The notes beneath the pieces are model-generated. The model ran no database searches. It was not told the DNA's origin and saw nothing but the letters and a program-made list of their open reading frames with translations. Of a DNA stretch of 64,000 bases, positions 25,090 through 35,100 are shown in pieces. The stretch lies in NCBI GenBank assembly GCA_014728175.1, contig WJMA01000054.1:1-64000 (forward strand), given 5' to 3'. The stretch is from Candidatus Fermentibacterota bacterium (GTDB lineage Bacteria; Fermentibacterota; Fermentibacteria; Fermentibacterales; JCC-6). Made by a program: the position numbers and the translations under genes. Position 1 is the first letter of the stretch, and each line of letters begins with the position of its first letter.

Positions 25090-25497
25090 ATGCCCATTTA
25101 CGAGTACTACTGCAGCAAGTGCAACATGATTTACCAGTTTCTGGTCCGCAGGATGGACGAGGAACCCAGCCCCGAGTGCCCCAAGTGCGGCTCCGAAGAG
25201 CTGGAGCGAGTCATGAGCACTTTCTCCACCACCCGGAAATCGACCGGAGATATATCCGACATGGTGGACGACCCGGAGCTGGCTGGCATCGACGAGGACG
25301 ATCCCAGGTCGATGGCCAGGGCCATAAGGCACATGGCTGACGAGATGGGCGAGGATCTGGGACCCGAGCTGGAGGAAGCCATATCCAGGCTGGAGGCCGG
25401 CGAGGACCCCGAAAAGATCGAGCGGGAGCTGGAGGAGGCCGGCTTCGGAGAGGAGATGGGAGCTCCCGGCCGGGATCCAGGATTGTACGAAGCCTGA
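25090..25497 (+). CDS. FmdB-family zinc-ribbon protein
   Basis: 135 residues. The N-terminal MPIYEYYCSKCNMIYQFL...PECPKCGSEEL is the FmdB/CxxC_CxxC zinc ribbon. After it is an acidic, helical tail (EEAISRLEAGEDPEKIERELEEAGF) rich in Glu/Asp. FmdB proteins are putative regulatory zinc ribbons, often beside methylotrophy or stress genes, with unknown biochemistry. It follows the DUF89 gene by 11 bp. Confidence 0.85.
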   Translation: MPIYEYYCSKCNMIYQFLVRRMDEEPSPECPKCGSEELERVMSTFSTTRKSTGDISDMVDDPELAGIDEDDPRSMARAIRHMADEMGEDLGPELEEAISRLEAGEDPEKIERELEEAGFGEEMGAPGRDPGLYEA

Positions 25498-25742
25498 CCG
25501 ACACATTGCTGTACCCTCTGCGTCAAACTGACTCAAGGCGAATGGCCGCCGGCAGATCGCGGCCAAGTGTTCGTCGTTGCCTTAGCTCGTAATGCATAAA
25601 ATGACAGCCAGTTAAGTTCTTCATTCGTATCGCTGCAACGATGGCAAGACGTATGCTTACTGTATAGGCAGGTTCGTAAAAAACTCCCTGCGCAACCGCG
25701 CCGGGGTGAGCTTAACCGTAAGAAAGCCAGTGAAAGGAGTCC
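25498..25742. other. Intergenic region upstream of groES
   Basis: About 245 bp with no coding signal. It should contain the groESL promoter, but I found no CIRCE repeat (TTAGCACTC-N9-GAGTGCTAA) and no convincing heat-shock -35/-10. The end carries GAAAGGAG just before groES. Regulation therefore is not by visible HrcA sites. Confidence 0.5.
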
Positions 25743-26045
25743 ATGATGGCGAAGAAGAACGTTCGCCCTATCTTCGATAGGGTACTCGTCAAGCGTCAGG
25801 ATCCGGGGGAAGAGATAAAGGGCGGCATAGTAATCCCTGACACCGCCAAGGAGAAGCCTTTGGAAGGTACCGTGATCGCCACGGGCAAGGGCAAGAGGAA
25901 CGAGGCCGGAGACGACTTTCTGAAACCCGTGGTAAAGAAGGGGGACAGAGTCCTCATAGGCAAGTACTCCGGCACCGACGTGAAGATCGAAGGTGAAGAG
26001 TACGTGATTGTTCGAGAAGACGACATTCTCGCCGTAGTGGAATAG
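25743..26045 (+). CDS. groES: Co-chaperonin GroES
   Basis: 100 residues of the ten-kDa chaperonin. [45 protein letters not shown] is the mobile loop and roof region, and [36 protein letters not shown] is the typical end. GAAAGGAG lies 4-7 bp before ATGATG, so either ATG may be used. It forms the GroEL cap. Confidence 0.97.
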   Translation: MMAKKNVRPIFDRVLVKRQDPGEEIKGGIVIPDTAKEKPLEGTVIATGKGKRNEAGDDFLKPVVKKGDRVLIGKYSGTDVKIEGEEYVIVREDDILAVVE

Positions 26046-27695
<1,650 letters not shown>

Positions 27696-27713
27696 ACCGC
27701 AACCGCGGGCAAA

Positions 27714-27752
27714 AAGGAAAGGGCTGAAGCTTCCCGCTTCGGCCTTTTCCTT
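27714..27752. terminator. Bidirectional terminator between groEL and the AgmX/TonB-like gene
   Basis: AAGGAAAGGGCTGAAGC-ttccc-GCTTCGGCCTTTTCCTT forms a long stem with A-rich 5' and T-rich 3' arms, so it can end transcription from groEL on the plus strand and from the envelope-motor operon on the minus strand. It sits 18 bp past the groEL stop and 9 bp from the other gene's stop. Confidence 0.8.
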
Positions 27753-27761
27753 ACCGGACGT

Positions 27762-29627
27762 TTATTCCGGAGGTACCAAGTTGAAGGGGACGGTCATCGG
27801 AAGATTGGCCGTCTGCTCGGGAGCAGGGCCGAAGTTAACCGCCGCTATCGCCGCCCGGATCGTGGGCTTCAGACCCGACAGATCCGAGGGAGCCTGCACG
27901 TTTACGTTGGTGACCGAGCCGCTGGGAGTAATATCGAAGTGCAGGGTGATCCGACCGCCCGCAGTAGGATTGCTGCGAAGCAGGTTCTCGTATGCGGTCT
28001 GAACCCTCATCTTGATTACGTTGACCCTGCGGCGGATGCTGGTCAGGTCACGGTAACCCAGATCCAGGGCCTCGCCCGAACCCGAAACGTTGAAGGATAC
28101 GCTGGCCGCCCTGTGTACCGCCTCCACCTCGCTCTCCGAGACGGTCTCGGCTACGTCGGCCACTCCTCCGCCGGCACCGACCAGGTTGTCTATTCCCCCC
28201 GAGCCACCTCCACCGGACCCGGCCAGTATTCCCTGCCCGGACTCGCCGGAGGCCAGCCCCAGACCGGAAGATGCGGCGGACTGCAGATCGGTAACTATTC
28301 CGGCGCCTCCACCGGACGATCCCGTTCCATAGGCGGCGAATCCAATACTGCTGAGCACGTTGTCGGCAGCCTCCTGTCCGGCCGCTACACCGGCCGGGCC
28401 CGCTCCGCCGCCTCCAGGCGGCCCACCGCCTCCGGAAACCTCGCCCATGGTCTCCCCGGTGGGTACGTCGGAGATAATCTCCTCCGCCACGGCCTCACCG
28501 GTCTGGGCGGGGGTTTGATCGGCCAAACTCGCAACACGGGCAGTGGGAGCCCTTCTAAGCATCTCCGACTTGCTTACCTCGGTCACCATTACGATTCGGT
28601 CCAGGACCGCACCCGTAAGCAGGGCTATGGCCAGACCTACTCCGATGATCACCTGGAAGCGGCTGGACTCTTCCTTCTGGCCCCTGAAGACAATGCCGTC
28701 GTGGGGACGAACAGCGAAGTTCCTCCATTCGTAGCGGGACGGCTTGAATTTCTCCCGGACGACCTTCTTTGGCTTCTCCTCTTTCTTCTCCGGAGGCTTG
28801 GCGAAGGTGAATGCTATCTCGGTGTCGCCGACCTTGAACACGCCGGTCACGTTCTTGTCTAACTCCCAGGTGTAGGGCTCGCCCGGAGCTTCCTGCTTCA
28901 GGAGGTTGCGCTCTATGAGGGTATCGAACGGAATTATGTTGCCCTTGACCTCCACCCCGCCCTTGATTGGCGGCACCAGGCGCAGGAGGTACTTGCCGTC
29001 AATGGGTTCCAACAGGGTGTGTATCCGGGGCAGGTCGGGATTTTCCACGCTCACCGTGTTGTACGCAGCGTTGCCGATGGTCATTATTCCCGCGTTGGGG
29101 AACATCTCCTTCCGCATGCCCCCGGTTCTCTCCACTATGATCTTAAGCACGCGGTCGTCTTTGGCCGGCGCCGCCTCCGGCTTCTTCTCCTTTACCTTCG
29201 CCGGAGCCGGCTTGGGCTTAGGCTTGGTCTTGGGCGGGGTTATGAAGCCGAAATGGATCACGAACGGACCGACGCTGATCTGGCCCTGGTCGCCCTGCTT
29301 AATGTTTAGCAAGAAGTAGCCCTCGTCGTCGCGGGGGAAGATTCCCATGCCCTTGAGGTCGGCGAAGTTGAGCTTGGAGCCGTCGGAGGATTCGATCTTG
29401 GCCTCCATCGACTCCTCCAGCCGGAGCACCCACACTCCGCGCGCGTCTCCGGGCGATATGAGGACCATGCTGTCGGGCAGGCCGGCTCCCTCGGCGACTA
29501 TGTCGTTGTTGTAGCCGCTTCCCAACCTTACGGGATCCTTGCCGGGGATCAGCTTGTTGACTACCTTGCCCTCGCGCATGACCGCTACGGCAAGAACTCT
29601 CTTCTCTGCAGGTGTGGCAACCATCAC
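27762..29627 (-). CDS. FHA-like / AgmX-TonB-like envelope energy transducer
   Basis: 621 residues. Two FHA-like sandwich domains come first (~residues 5-120, with RLGSGYNNDIVAEG; and ~155-290, with MTIGNAAYNTVSVENPDLPRIHTLLEPIDGKYLLRL), joined by a KPKP/APAK linker. One membrane helix (~345-365, VIIGVGLAIALLTGAV) is followed by a Gly/Ser-rich linker (~400-500) and a TonB/AgmX-PglI-type C-terminal domain ending NLPMTVPFNLVPPE. It should couple inner-membrane TolQ/ExbD proton flow to the envelope, with cytoplasmic FHA-like domains reading partners. It overlaps the upstream exbD by 4 bp. Confidence 0.75.
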   Translation of the reverse strand: MMVATPAEKRVLAVAVMREGKVVNKLIPGKDPVRLGSGYNNDIVAEGAGLPDSMVLISPGDARGVWVLRLEESMEAKIESSDGSKLNFADLKGMGIFPRDDEGYFLLNIKQGDQGQISVGPFVIHFGFITPPKTKPKPKPAPAKVKEKKPEAAPAKDDRVLKIIVERTGGMRKEMFPNAGIMTIGNAAYNTVSVENPDLPRIHTLLEPIDGKYLLRLVPPIKGGVEVKGNIIPFDTLIERNLLKQEAPGEPYTWELDKNVTGVFKVGDTEIAFTFAKPPEKKEEKPKKVVREKFKPSRYEWRNFAVRPHDGIVFRGQKEESSRFQVIIGVGLAIALLTGAVLDRIVMVTEVSKSEMLRRAPTARVASLADQTPAQTGEAVAEEIISDVPTGETMGEVSGGGGPPGGGGAGPAGVAAGQEAADNVLSSIGFAAYGTGSSGGGAGIVTDLQSAASSGLGLASGESGQGILAGSGGGGSGGIDNLVGAGGGVADVAETVSESEVEAVHRAASVSFNVSGSGEALDLGYRDLTSIRRRVNVIKMRVQTAYENLLRSNPTAGGRITLHFDITPSGSVTNVNVQAPSDLSGLKPTIRAAIAAVNFGPAPEQTANLPMTVPFNLVPPE

Positions 29628-30154
29628 TGCTCACCTTCCGCTTTGATCACTTCCAGGTTCTGCAGGCTGAATCCGGCCTCGGAGCTGCTGGCCATGACCC
29701 TCTGCAGTAGGATGGCCGGTATGGCCACGTCTCCCTGGATGTTGATCTTCATGTCCTCTTCGGTGATGGTACCTTTCATCCGCCTATTGTATTCCATATG
29801 GTCCGACAGCCGGCTGGTGAGGGCCGGAATGGATCCCCCGGTGGACAGGAGCTCGTCGTTTACCGCGACTATAGGATCGCCGTCAACCACTATGGCCTCT
29901 TTGTTGACCTGGATCTCGAGCTTCATCTCCACCTTCTGCTCCACCGAAGCCTTGGGTAGGGTGAGAGCGTCACTGATCGTTATTATCTGTCCCTCGGCGC
30001 TGTAGCTCTTCAGAAGAAACACCACCAATATGGTGAACATGTCTATCATGGAGGTGAGGTTCAGCTCTACCTTCTTGTCCGCCCCTCGGAATATCGCCTT
30101 GCTCTTCCTGTAGCCCATAAGAAGGGGCAATTTCCTTTTGGTAGGAGCGCTCAT
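29624..30154 (-). CDS. ExbD/TolR-family biopolymer transport protein
   Basis: 176 residues with one N-terminal membrane helix, VELNLTSMIDMFTILVVFLLKSY, which keeps the Asp of the ExbD/TolR SMID motif. That residue is needed for proton conduction. A periplasmic ExbD-type domain follows (EIQVNKEAIVVDGDPIVAVND..). It is the last motor subunit before the AgmX/TonB gene, overlapping it by 4 bp. It should form the rotor-like core with TolQ. Confidence 0.88.
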   Translation of the reverse strand: MSAPTKRKLPLLMGYRKSKAIFRGADKKVELNLTSMIDMFTILVVFLLKSYSAEGQIITISDALTLPKASVEQKVEMKLEIQVNKEAIVVDGDPIVAVNDELLSTGGSIPALTSRLSDHMEYNRRMKGTITEEDMKINIQGDVAIPAILLQRVMASSSEAGFSLQNLEVIKAEGEQ

Positions 30155-30167
30155 CGTTCCCTCATCC

Positions 30168-30719
30168 TCACTGTTGCGCGGCCCTGTTTACGGTGGCCGC
30201 CGGGGCCACCTGAAGACCGGGCTCGTCGAATCCGGCATCCGCGCATACGTCTATGGTCCTGATTATGTTGTCGTACCTGGTTTCCTCCACCGTCAAAATG
30301 GTGATCTTGCTGAAGTCTATGCTCGGATATGCCCTGGACAGCTCGTTGTAAACGTCGTTTATCTTCACCGCCAAAGAGTCGAAATCGTAGGTCAGGACCT
30401 CGCCCTCCGGCCTCTGTTCCCTAAAGGTGTAACAGACGTGCATGGTTCCGGCGGTGGTACCAATGAACATCTCCTGGCTGGTCATGATGACCTTGGGTTG
30501 AAGCCTTTCCTCCTCGCTTCTGGCCAGGTTGGTGGTGGCACCTGTCGCGCCTTGCCGTATTCCCTGGGTCGGGGCCATGGTTATGGTCGCTATCTCCAGG
30601 AAGGAAGCACTTAGCAGGAGGAAGGGAATGATGACGCAGAAGAGGTTCATCACCGGAAGCAGATCCAGTTGGGGAGGATGCTTCTTCCGGTGGCTCCTCT
30701 TGCTGGCAGCTTGCGCCAT
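30168..30719 (-). CDS. Second ExbD/TolR-like protein, conserved Asp replaced by Asn
   Basis: 183 residues. The helix PQLDLLPVMNLFCVIIPFLLLSASFLE aligns with ExbD SMIDMF but the proton-relay Asp reads Asn (codon AAC). The periplasmic part ends ETRYDNIIRTIDVCADAGF, typical of ExbD/TolR. The start overlaps the TolQ stop by TGATG, and 13 bp separate it from the Asp-bearing ExbD. The pair may form a mixed dimer in which only one chain conducts protons. This is a prediction from the residue pattern. Confidence 0.8.
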   Translation of the reverse strand: MAQAASKRSHRKKHPPQLDLLPVMNLFCVIIPFLLLSASFLEIATITMAPTQGIRQGATGATTNLARSEEERLQPKVIMTSQEMFIGTTAGTMHVCYTFREQRPEGEVLTYDFDSLAVKINDVYNELSRAYPSIDFSKITILTVEETRYDNIIRTIDVCADAGFDEPGLQVAPAATVNRAAQQ

Positions 30720-31609
30720 CAGCTCTCCTTTCTCGCCTGAGCGAGCATGTTGATGACCATGACGGAGTAGCGGTCGATGTCATCGATCAGCCTGTCCGTC
30801 TTGGAGGTTATGAAGGAGTAGCCTATAAGCATGGGGATGGCCGAGATCAGTCCGAAGGCGGTGGTATGCATCGCCTGGGAGATACCGTTGGCCAGAAGGG
30901 TGCTCTTGGTCTCGGGGTCGGCATGAGCCACGGCGCTGAACGCCATGATCAGTCCGAATATCGTACCCAGGAGGCCCACCATGGTGGAGACGTTGGCCAG
31001 CATCGCCAGGTAAGGCGTCCGGGCATTCAGCCTGGGCAACTCGGCCAGCGCCATCTCGTCCACCGCGTTCTGGATGTCGCGCTCGGTTCCCCTGTAGTTC
31101 CGAAGCGCCGCTTCTATAATCCGGGCCAGCGGCGCGTCCTTCTGGGAGGCGGTAGCTATCGCTCCCTCGATGCTGCCCTTCCGTATTAGCTCGGCTATCC
31201 TGGCCATGAAGTTCTCGGGCTTCACGTTGGCCACGAAGAAGAGGAAGATGAACCGTTCGATGAAAATGGCAATGCCGGCCACCAGGAAGACCAGGATGAC
31301 CCACATCGCCTGCCTGCCCTTGCGGAAGAACTCGGCCACGGAGGCGAAGAAGCCCTGGTCCCCCACCTCGGCCTCTTCCTGAACTGCGGCCGTATCCAGA
31401 GGAGCGACGGCGGCCAGTGTGTCCTCTTCCTCACCGGGCTCTGCTATCGCCGACGTATCCGCGGCCAGGCTGTCCGCCGCCGTGGTATCCGCCGCCGCAC
31501 TGTCTGCAGCCATGCTGTCGGCGCCCGCCGGCTGGGCAAAGCACGCGTCGGGCATAACGAGCCCCAATACCAGTAGCATGACGAAAGGAATCAAGATTCG
31601 ACGCATCAA
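30719..31609 (-). CDS. TolQ/ExbB/MotA-family proton channel protein with exported repeat-rich N-terminus
   Basis: 296 residues. A signal-like leader (RILIPFVMLLVLGLVMPDACFA) precedes an Ala-Asp-Ser-rich stretch (AADSMAADSAAADTTAADSLAADT, ~residues 30-60). The channel domain has three helices: WVILVFLVAGIAIFIERFIFLF, YLAMLANVSTMVGLLGTIFGLIMAF and ISQAMHTTAFGLISAIPMLIGYSF. The VGLLGT and TTAFGL motifs are the ExbB/TolQ signature. It should form the pentameric stator with the two ExbD proteins encoded next. An exported, repetitive N-terminal extension is unusual for TolQ. Confidence 0.87.
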   Translation of the reverse strand: MMRRILIPFVMLLVLGLVMPDACFAQPAGADSMAADSAAADTTAADSLAADTSAIAEPGEEEDTLAAVAPLDTAAVQEEAEVGDQGFFASVAEFFRKGRQAMWVILVFLVAGIAIFIERFIFLFFVANVKPENFMARIAELIRKGSIEGAIATASQKDAPLARIIEAALRNYRGTERDIQNAVDEMALAELPRLNARTPYLAMLANVSTMVGLLGTIFGLIMAFSAVAHADPETKSTLLANGISQAMHTTAFGLISAIPMLIGYSFITSKTDRLIDDIDRYSVMVINMLAQARKES

Positions 31610-31633
31610 GTCTCTCCTCTCATACGGAATTCT

Positions 31634-32116
31634 CTATCTGCCCCCCAGATCCAGGATGACGTTCGCCACCAGGTCGAGGCCGGCTATCACGCCGAATATC
31701 AGCCCCTGTTCCTCGTTGTCGGAGCTGTAGCTGTAGCCGGAAGCTCCGGCGAACGCAGCCACCGATCCGTACCTGACCCACCAAGGAAGTATATGCACAT
31801 GCTCACCCGAACCGAAAGTAGGCTCTCCCGCGAACGCTCCGGGATATATAGGGCTGACTACGTCCTCCAGGAAGCTTCGCTCCAAAAGAACGTTGCTGAG
31901 GTTGGGGGTGGTCTTGAGCATCAGGAATATGGCCTGTGGGGTCCGCAACTCGCCCCGGATGGTTATCTCCTCCAGTATTAGCCGGCCCTCTTCGTCGAAC
32001 TCGGCCTCCTGTGAGTAGGAGACGCTCCAGGCCAGAATCAACAGAGCGGTCAGCAATATCGGCAGGAAGGCACGACCTTCGTTTCGACCCCTTGCTAGAA
32101 CGGCCACAGAAAACAC
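31634..32116 (-). CDS. Small exported protein in the envelope-motor operon
   Basis: 160 residues with a leader (LPILLTALLILAWSVSYSQ), the block LILEEITIRGELRTPQAIFLM, and a hydrophobic region near the C-terminus (VRYGSVAAFAGASGYSY, IFGVIAGLDLVANVIL). EITIRGE..TPQA is reminiscent of short exported proteins encoded beside ExbB/ExbD in motility-type operons of myxobacteria and FCB bacteria, but I cannot name a family. It overlaps the end of the TPR gene by 22 bp. Confidence 0.6.
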   Translation of the reverse strand: MFSVAVLARGRNEGRAFLPILLTALLILAWSVSYSQEAEFDEEGRLILEEITIRGELRTPQAIFLMLKTTPNLSNVLLERSFLEDVVSPIYPGAFAGEPTFGSGEHVHILPWWVRYGSVAAFAGASGYSYSSDNEEQGLIFGVIAGLDLVANVILDLGGR

Positions 32117-35100
32117 CCCCCGCCCTCGCCTTCTTCCTCCTCGTACTCCGAAGGCTGCTCCTCTACTTCCTCACCGACCTGCTCGGGCTCTTCTTCCTCC
32201 TCCTCGGAGGGAGGCTGCTCCGTCTCGGGCTCCTCTGCGGCCTCGAAGCCCTCCTCGGTTTCCTCACCCTCTTCCGGCGCACCCTCCGTAGGCTCACCCG
32301 TGGTCGGTGCAGCCTCCTCGGTTTCGCTCACGTATCCTATCTCCGCCGGCATGCCGGGAGCAATGAGATCCAGGTGCTCCGCCGCCTTTTCCACCCATTC
32401 GTTGTCTATTCCAGAGGATACGGCCTTTTCCAGGGCGGTGCGGTAGACTTGCTGCGCCTGTTGCATCTTCGGTTCGTAGAAACGCGAATAGAGACTGTTG
32501 TAGAATTCGTCGACGGCGTTGGGATCGTCAGCTATCTCCGCCGGGGGATCCATGAAGGCGATAGCGTTTGCGAAGTCCTCGTAGAGCTCTCCCGCCCTTA
32601 CGCAGGCGGCCATGAAGTACACGTCGTTGCGATACTCCAAAGCCTTGCCGTACCATCTCTCGGCCTCCTGCATCAGCTGGGTCTTCCTCTGGGCCGTCTC
32701 GGTGGTGACTTCCAGGGCGTCGTAATCCTCGTAAGCCATCTCACCCAGGTAGAAGGCCGACTGAGCGGGGAAGAACGGATCGCCCGACCGGTGCTGATCG
32801 TAGACCTCTATGCAGTCCTGGAACATGTTTCTGGCCCTGGAGAAGGAACCCATGTCATACAGGTGCTTGCCGTACCTGCCGTAAACGTGGACCATCATAT
32901 CCGCCGAGCCGGTCCGCTCGGAGATGATCCTGTCGTACACGTTCACGGCCAGGTCCATCCTCTCGGCTTCCTCGTAGGCGACCGCGGCACTGTAGAGCGC
33001 CCTGCCCATGTCCTGGTAATTGGGGAACATGGAGTACGCCTCCAGGTAGGTGTCTCCGGCCATCTCGTTCCGACCCAGCTCTCTGGCCATATATGCGGCC
33101 CGGAGCATCCCCTTCGGGGCCAGCTCACTCTCGGGATATAGCTGCGCCAGGTCGCGGAAGACCCGTATGGCGTCCTCGATCGCTCCGGCCTTCCCGAAGG
33201 TCTCCCCCGCATCGTACAGGGCGTTGGGGGCTATTTCCGATTCGGGGTGATTCCTGGCCGATTCCTCGTACCTCTGGGCCGCGGCTATGAGACTGGAGGT
33301 ATCCTCGGACTCCGCCAAGGAGGAAGCATCGCGATAAGCGGCGGTGGCAGCCAGCAGCTCCACGTCCTCGCCCAGGTCTTCCCCGGTTCTGGCGGCGGTT
33401 TCCGAAGCGCGACTGTACCACTCCTCCGCATCGGAGTACATCTCTTCGGCCTCGTACGCCGCGGCTATGAACCTGGCCGACCTGGCCGCATAATCGCAAT
33501 TGGGGTACTGGTTGTACACGGTCGTGTACAGCTCTCTGGCCTGGTTGTACTTCTTGGCGTTGTACAGGTTGCCGGCGACCCCAAACAGGAACTGGGGCGC
33601 GTTCTCGCCCTGGGGGAAGCTTTCCACGTAGAAGTTGGTGGCCTCGATCTGTTTCTGCCTGACCTCCGCGCTGTCTATCCCCGGCTGCTCGTCGTAAGCG
33701 ATGAAATAGGAGCTCCAGGCATTGTTGGCCGCGTCCTCCCTGCGCTGCGAGGAAATACTGTCCCTGGCCACCGCCATGTAGGTGTCGCCGGCCTCCACGT
33801 AGTTGCCCAGAGCGTAGTAGGCGTCACCCAGCAGGAAACGGAAGTCGTAAGTGCTGCGGGAATCGCCGTACTCCTGCAGATATATCTCTATTCTGTCGGT
33901 CAACGACTCGTAGTAGGGGCGGGCCTGGGCCGGGGACTCCTTGGCCATCTCCACCGCCTGGTTGTGATAGAAGGCTATCGCCTGTTCCAGAGACGATCCC
34001 CTCAGGGAGTCTATAGCGGCCATGGACGCTTCCTCACCCACCTCCTGGGCCCACTCGCTCTGCTCCCCGTACTCGTCCACCAGGGCCTCTCTGGCCACCG
34101 CCGCCTGCTCGTGGTCGCCCATGCCCTCGTAGCAGACCGCTATGCGGGCCTGGAAGAAGGGAGCTCTCTGGTGATTCGGATGCCTGTTCAGCAAAGCCTC
34201 GTAGGAATCGATCGCGTCCGACCAGTAACCCTGCTCCCTGTAGAAGTCGGCCATATGCTTCAGCACCTCGAAGCTTACCTCCCGGTCACCGAAATCGTCG
34301 AGGAAGCTGGTGGCCATACTTACCGGGGGGCCCTTCTTCTGCTCCATGAAGTCGTGGGCTATGTACTCTACGGCCTCGTCCACCATGGCCCCGCCCCGGC
34401 GAGAGACGCCTAAAGAATCCATCAGCTGGCTGTCCTTTATCAGATAACCGAAGGTCGCGGCAGATTTCAGGTAATTGTTCAGCATGTACTCGGTCCAGGC
34501 CAGCTTGTACACACCGAGCTGGAAATGGTCGGGGTCCATTCCCGGGTAGTCCAGAACGTGCCGGTAGTACGCCCGGGCGCTGTCGAACTCGAAGCTGTCG
34601 AAGTAGTAATCGCCGGTCCTGATGTACGTTTCGGGTGCCAGCTCGCTGTTCGGCCACCTCTCCAGAAGGGTCTTGTACTTGCTTACCGCCTCCGTGGGGT
34701 CTCCCATCACGCTGAGGCAGTATCCGAGTGAGTAGAGCGCTACGTCCTCCACCTCGCTTCCGGGGTAGTTGGTCAGTACCCGCTGGTAAAGCTCGACCGA
34801 CCGCGAGTAATCCTCGGGAACGTAACCCTCCGCCTGGTCGAGCCGATCGAGGTAGTTGGCCTTGTCTATGTCGTAGTATAGCTGCGCCAGCCGCACCAGG
34901 ACGTCCGGGATGAACCTGGAGTCCGGAAAGCTGGCCATGTACTCCTCGAAGTAGGTGGCCGACTCCAGGGCCGCCTGTTGTATTCTGGCCTGCAGGGCCC
35001 TGGACTCCTCCTGTCGCTGCTGTATCAGAATCTCAGCCATGGTGGTGTCTTTCTGGGTGTAGGCCTCGTCGATCCTCTGGGCGTACATCCTTCCCAGGTA

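Noticed and set aside
25498-25742. CIRCE element upstream of groES
   Set aside because: Looked for TTAGCACTC-N9-GAGTGCTAA and close variants; none present.
31420-31530. CRISPR-like or tandem DNA repeat in the TolQ gene
   Set aside because: The periodicity is protein-coding (AADS repeats) and has no conserved spacer-repeat structure.
33247-34413. 388-residue plus-strand ORF inside the TPR gene
   Set aside because: Shadow of the giant TPR gene. High Leu/Val/Gly/Arg composition without domain signal.
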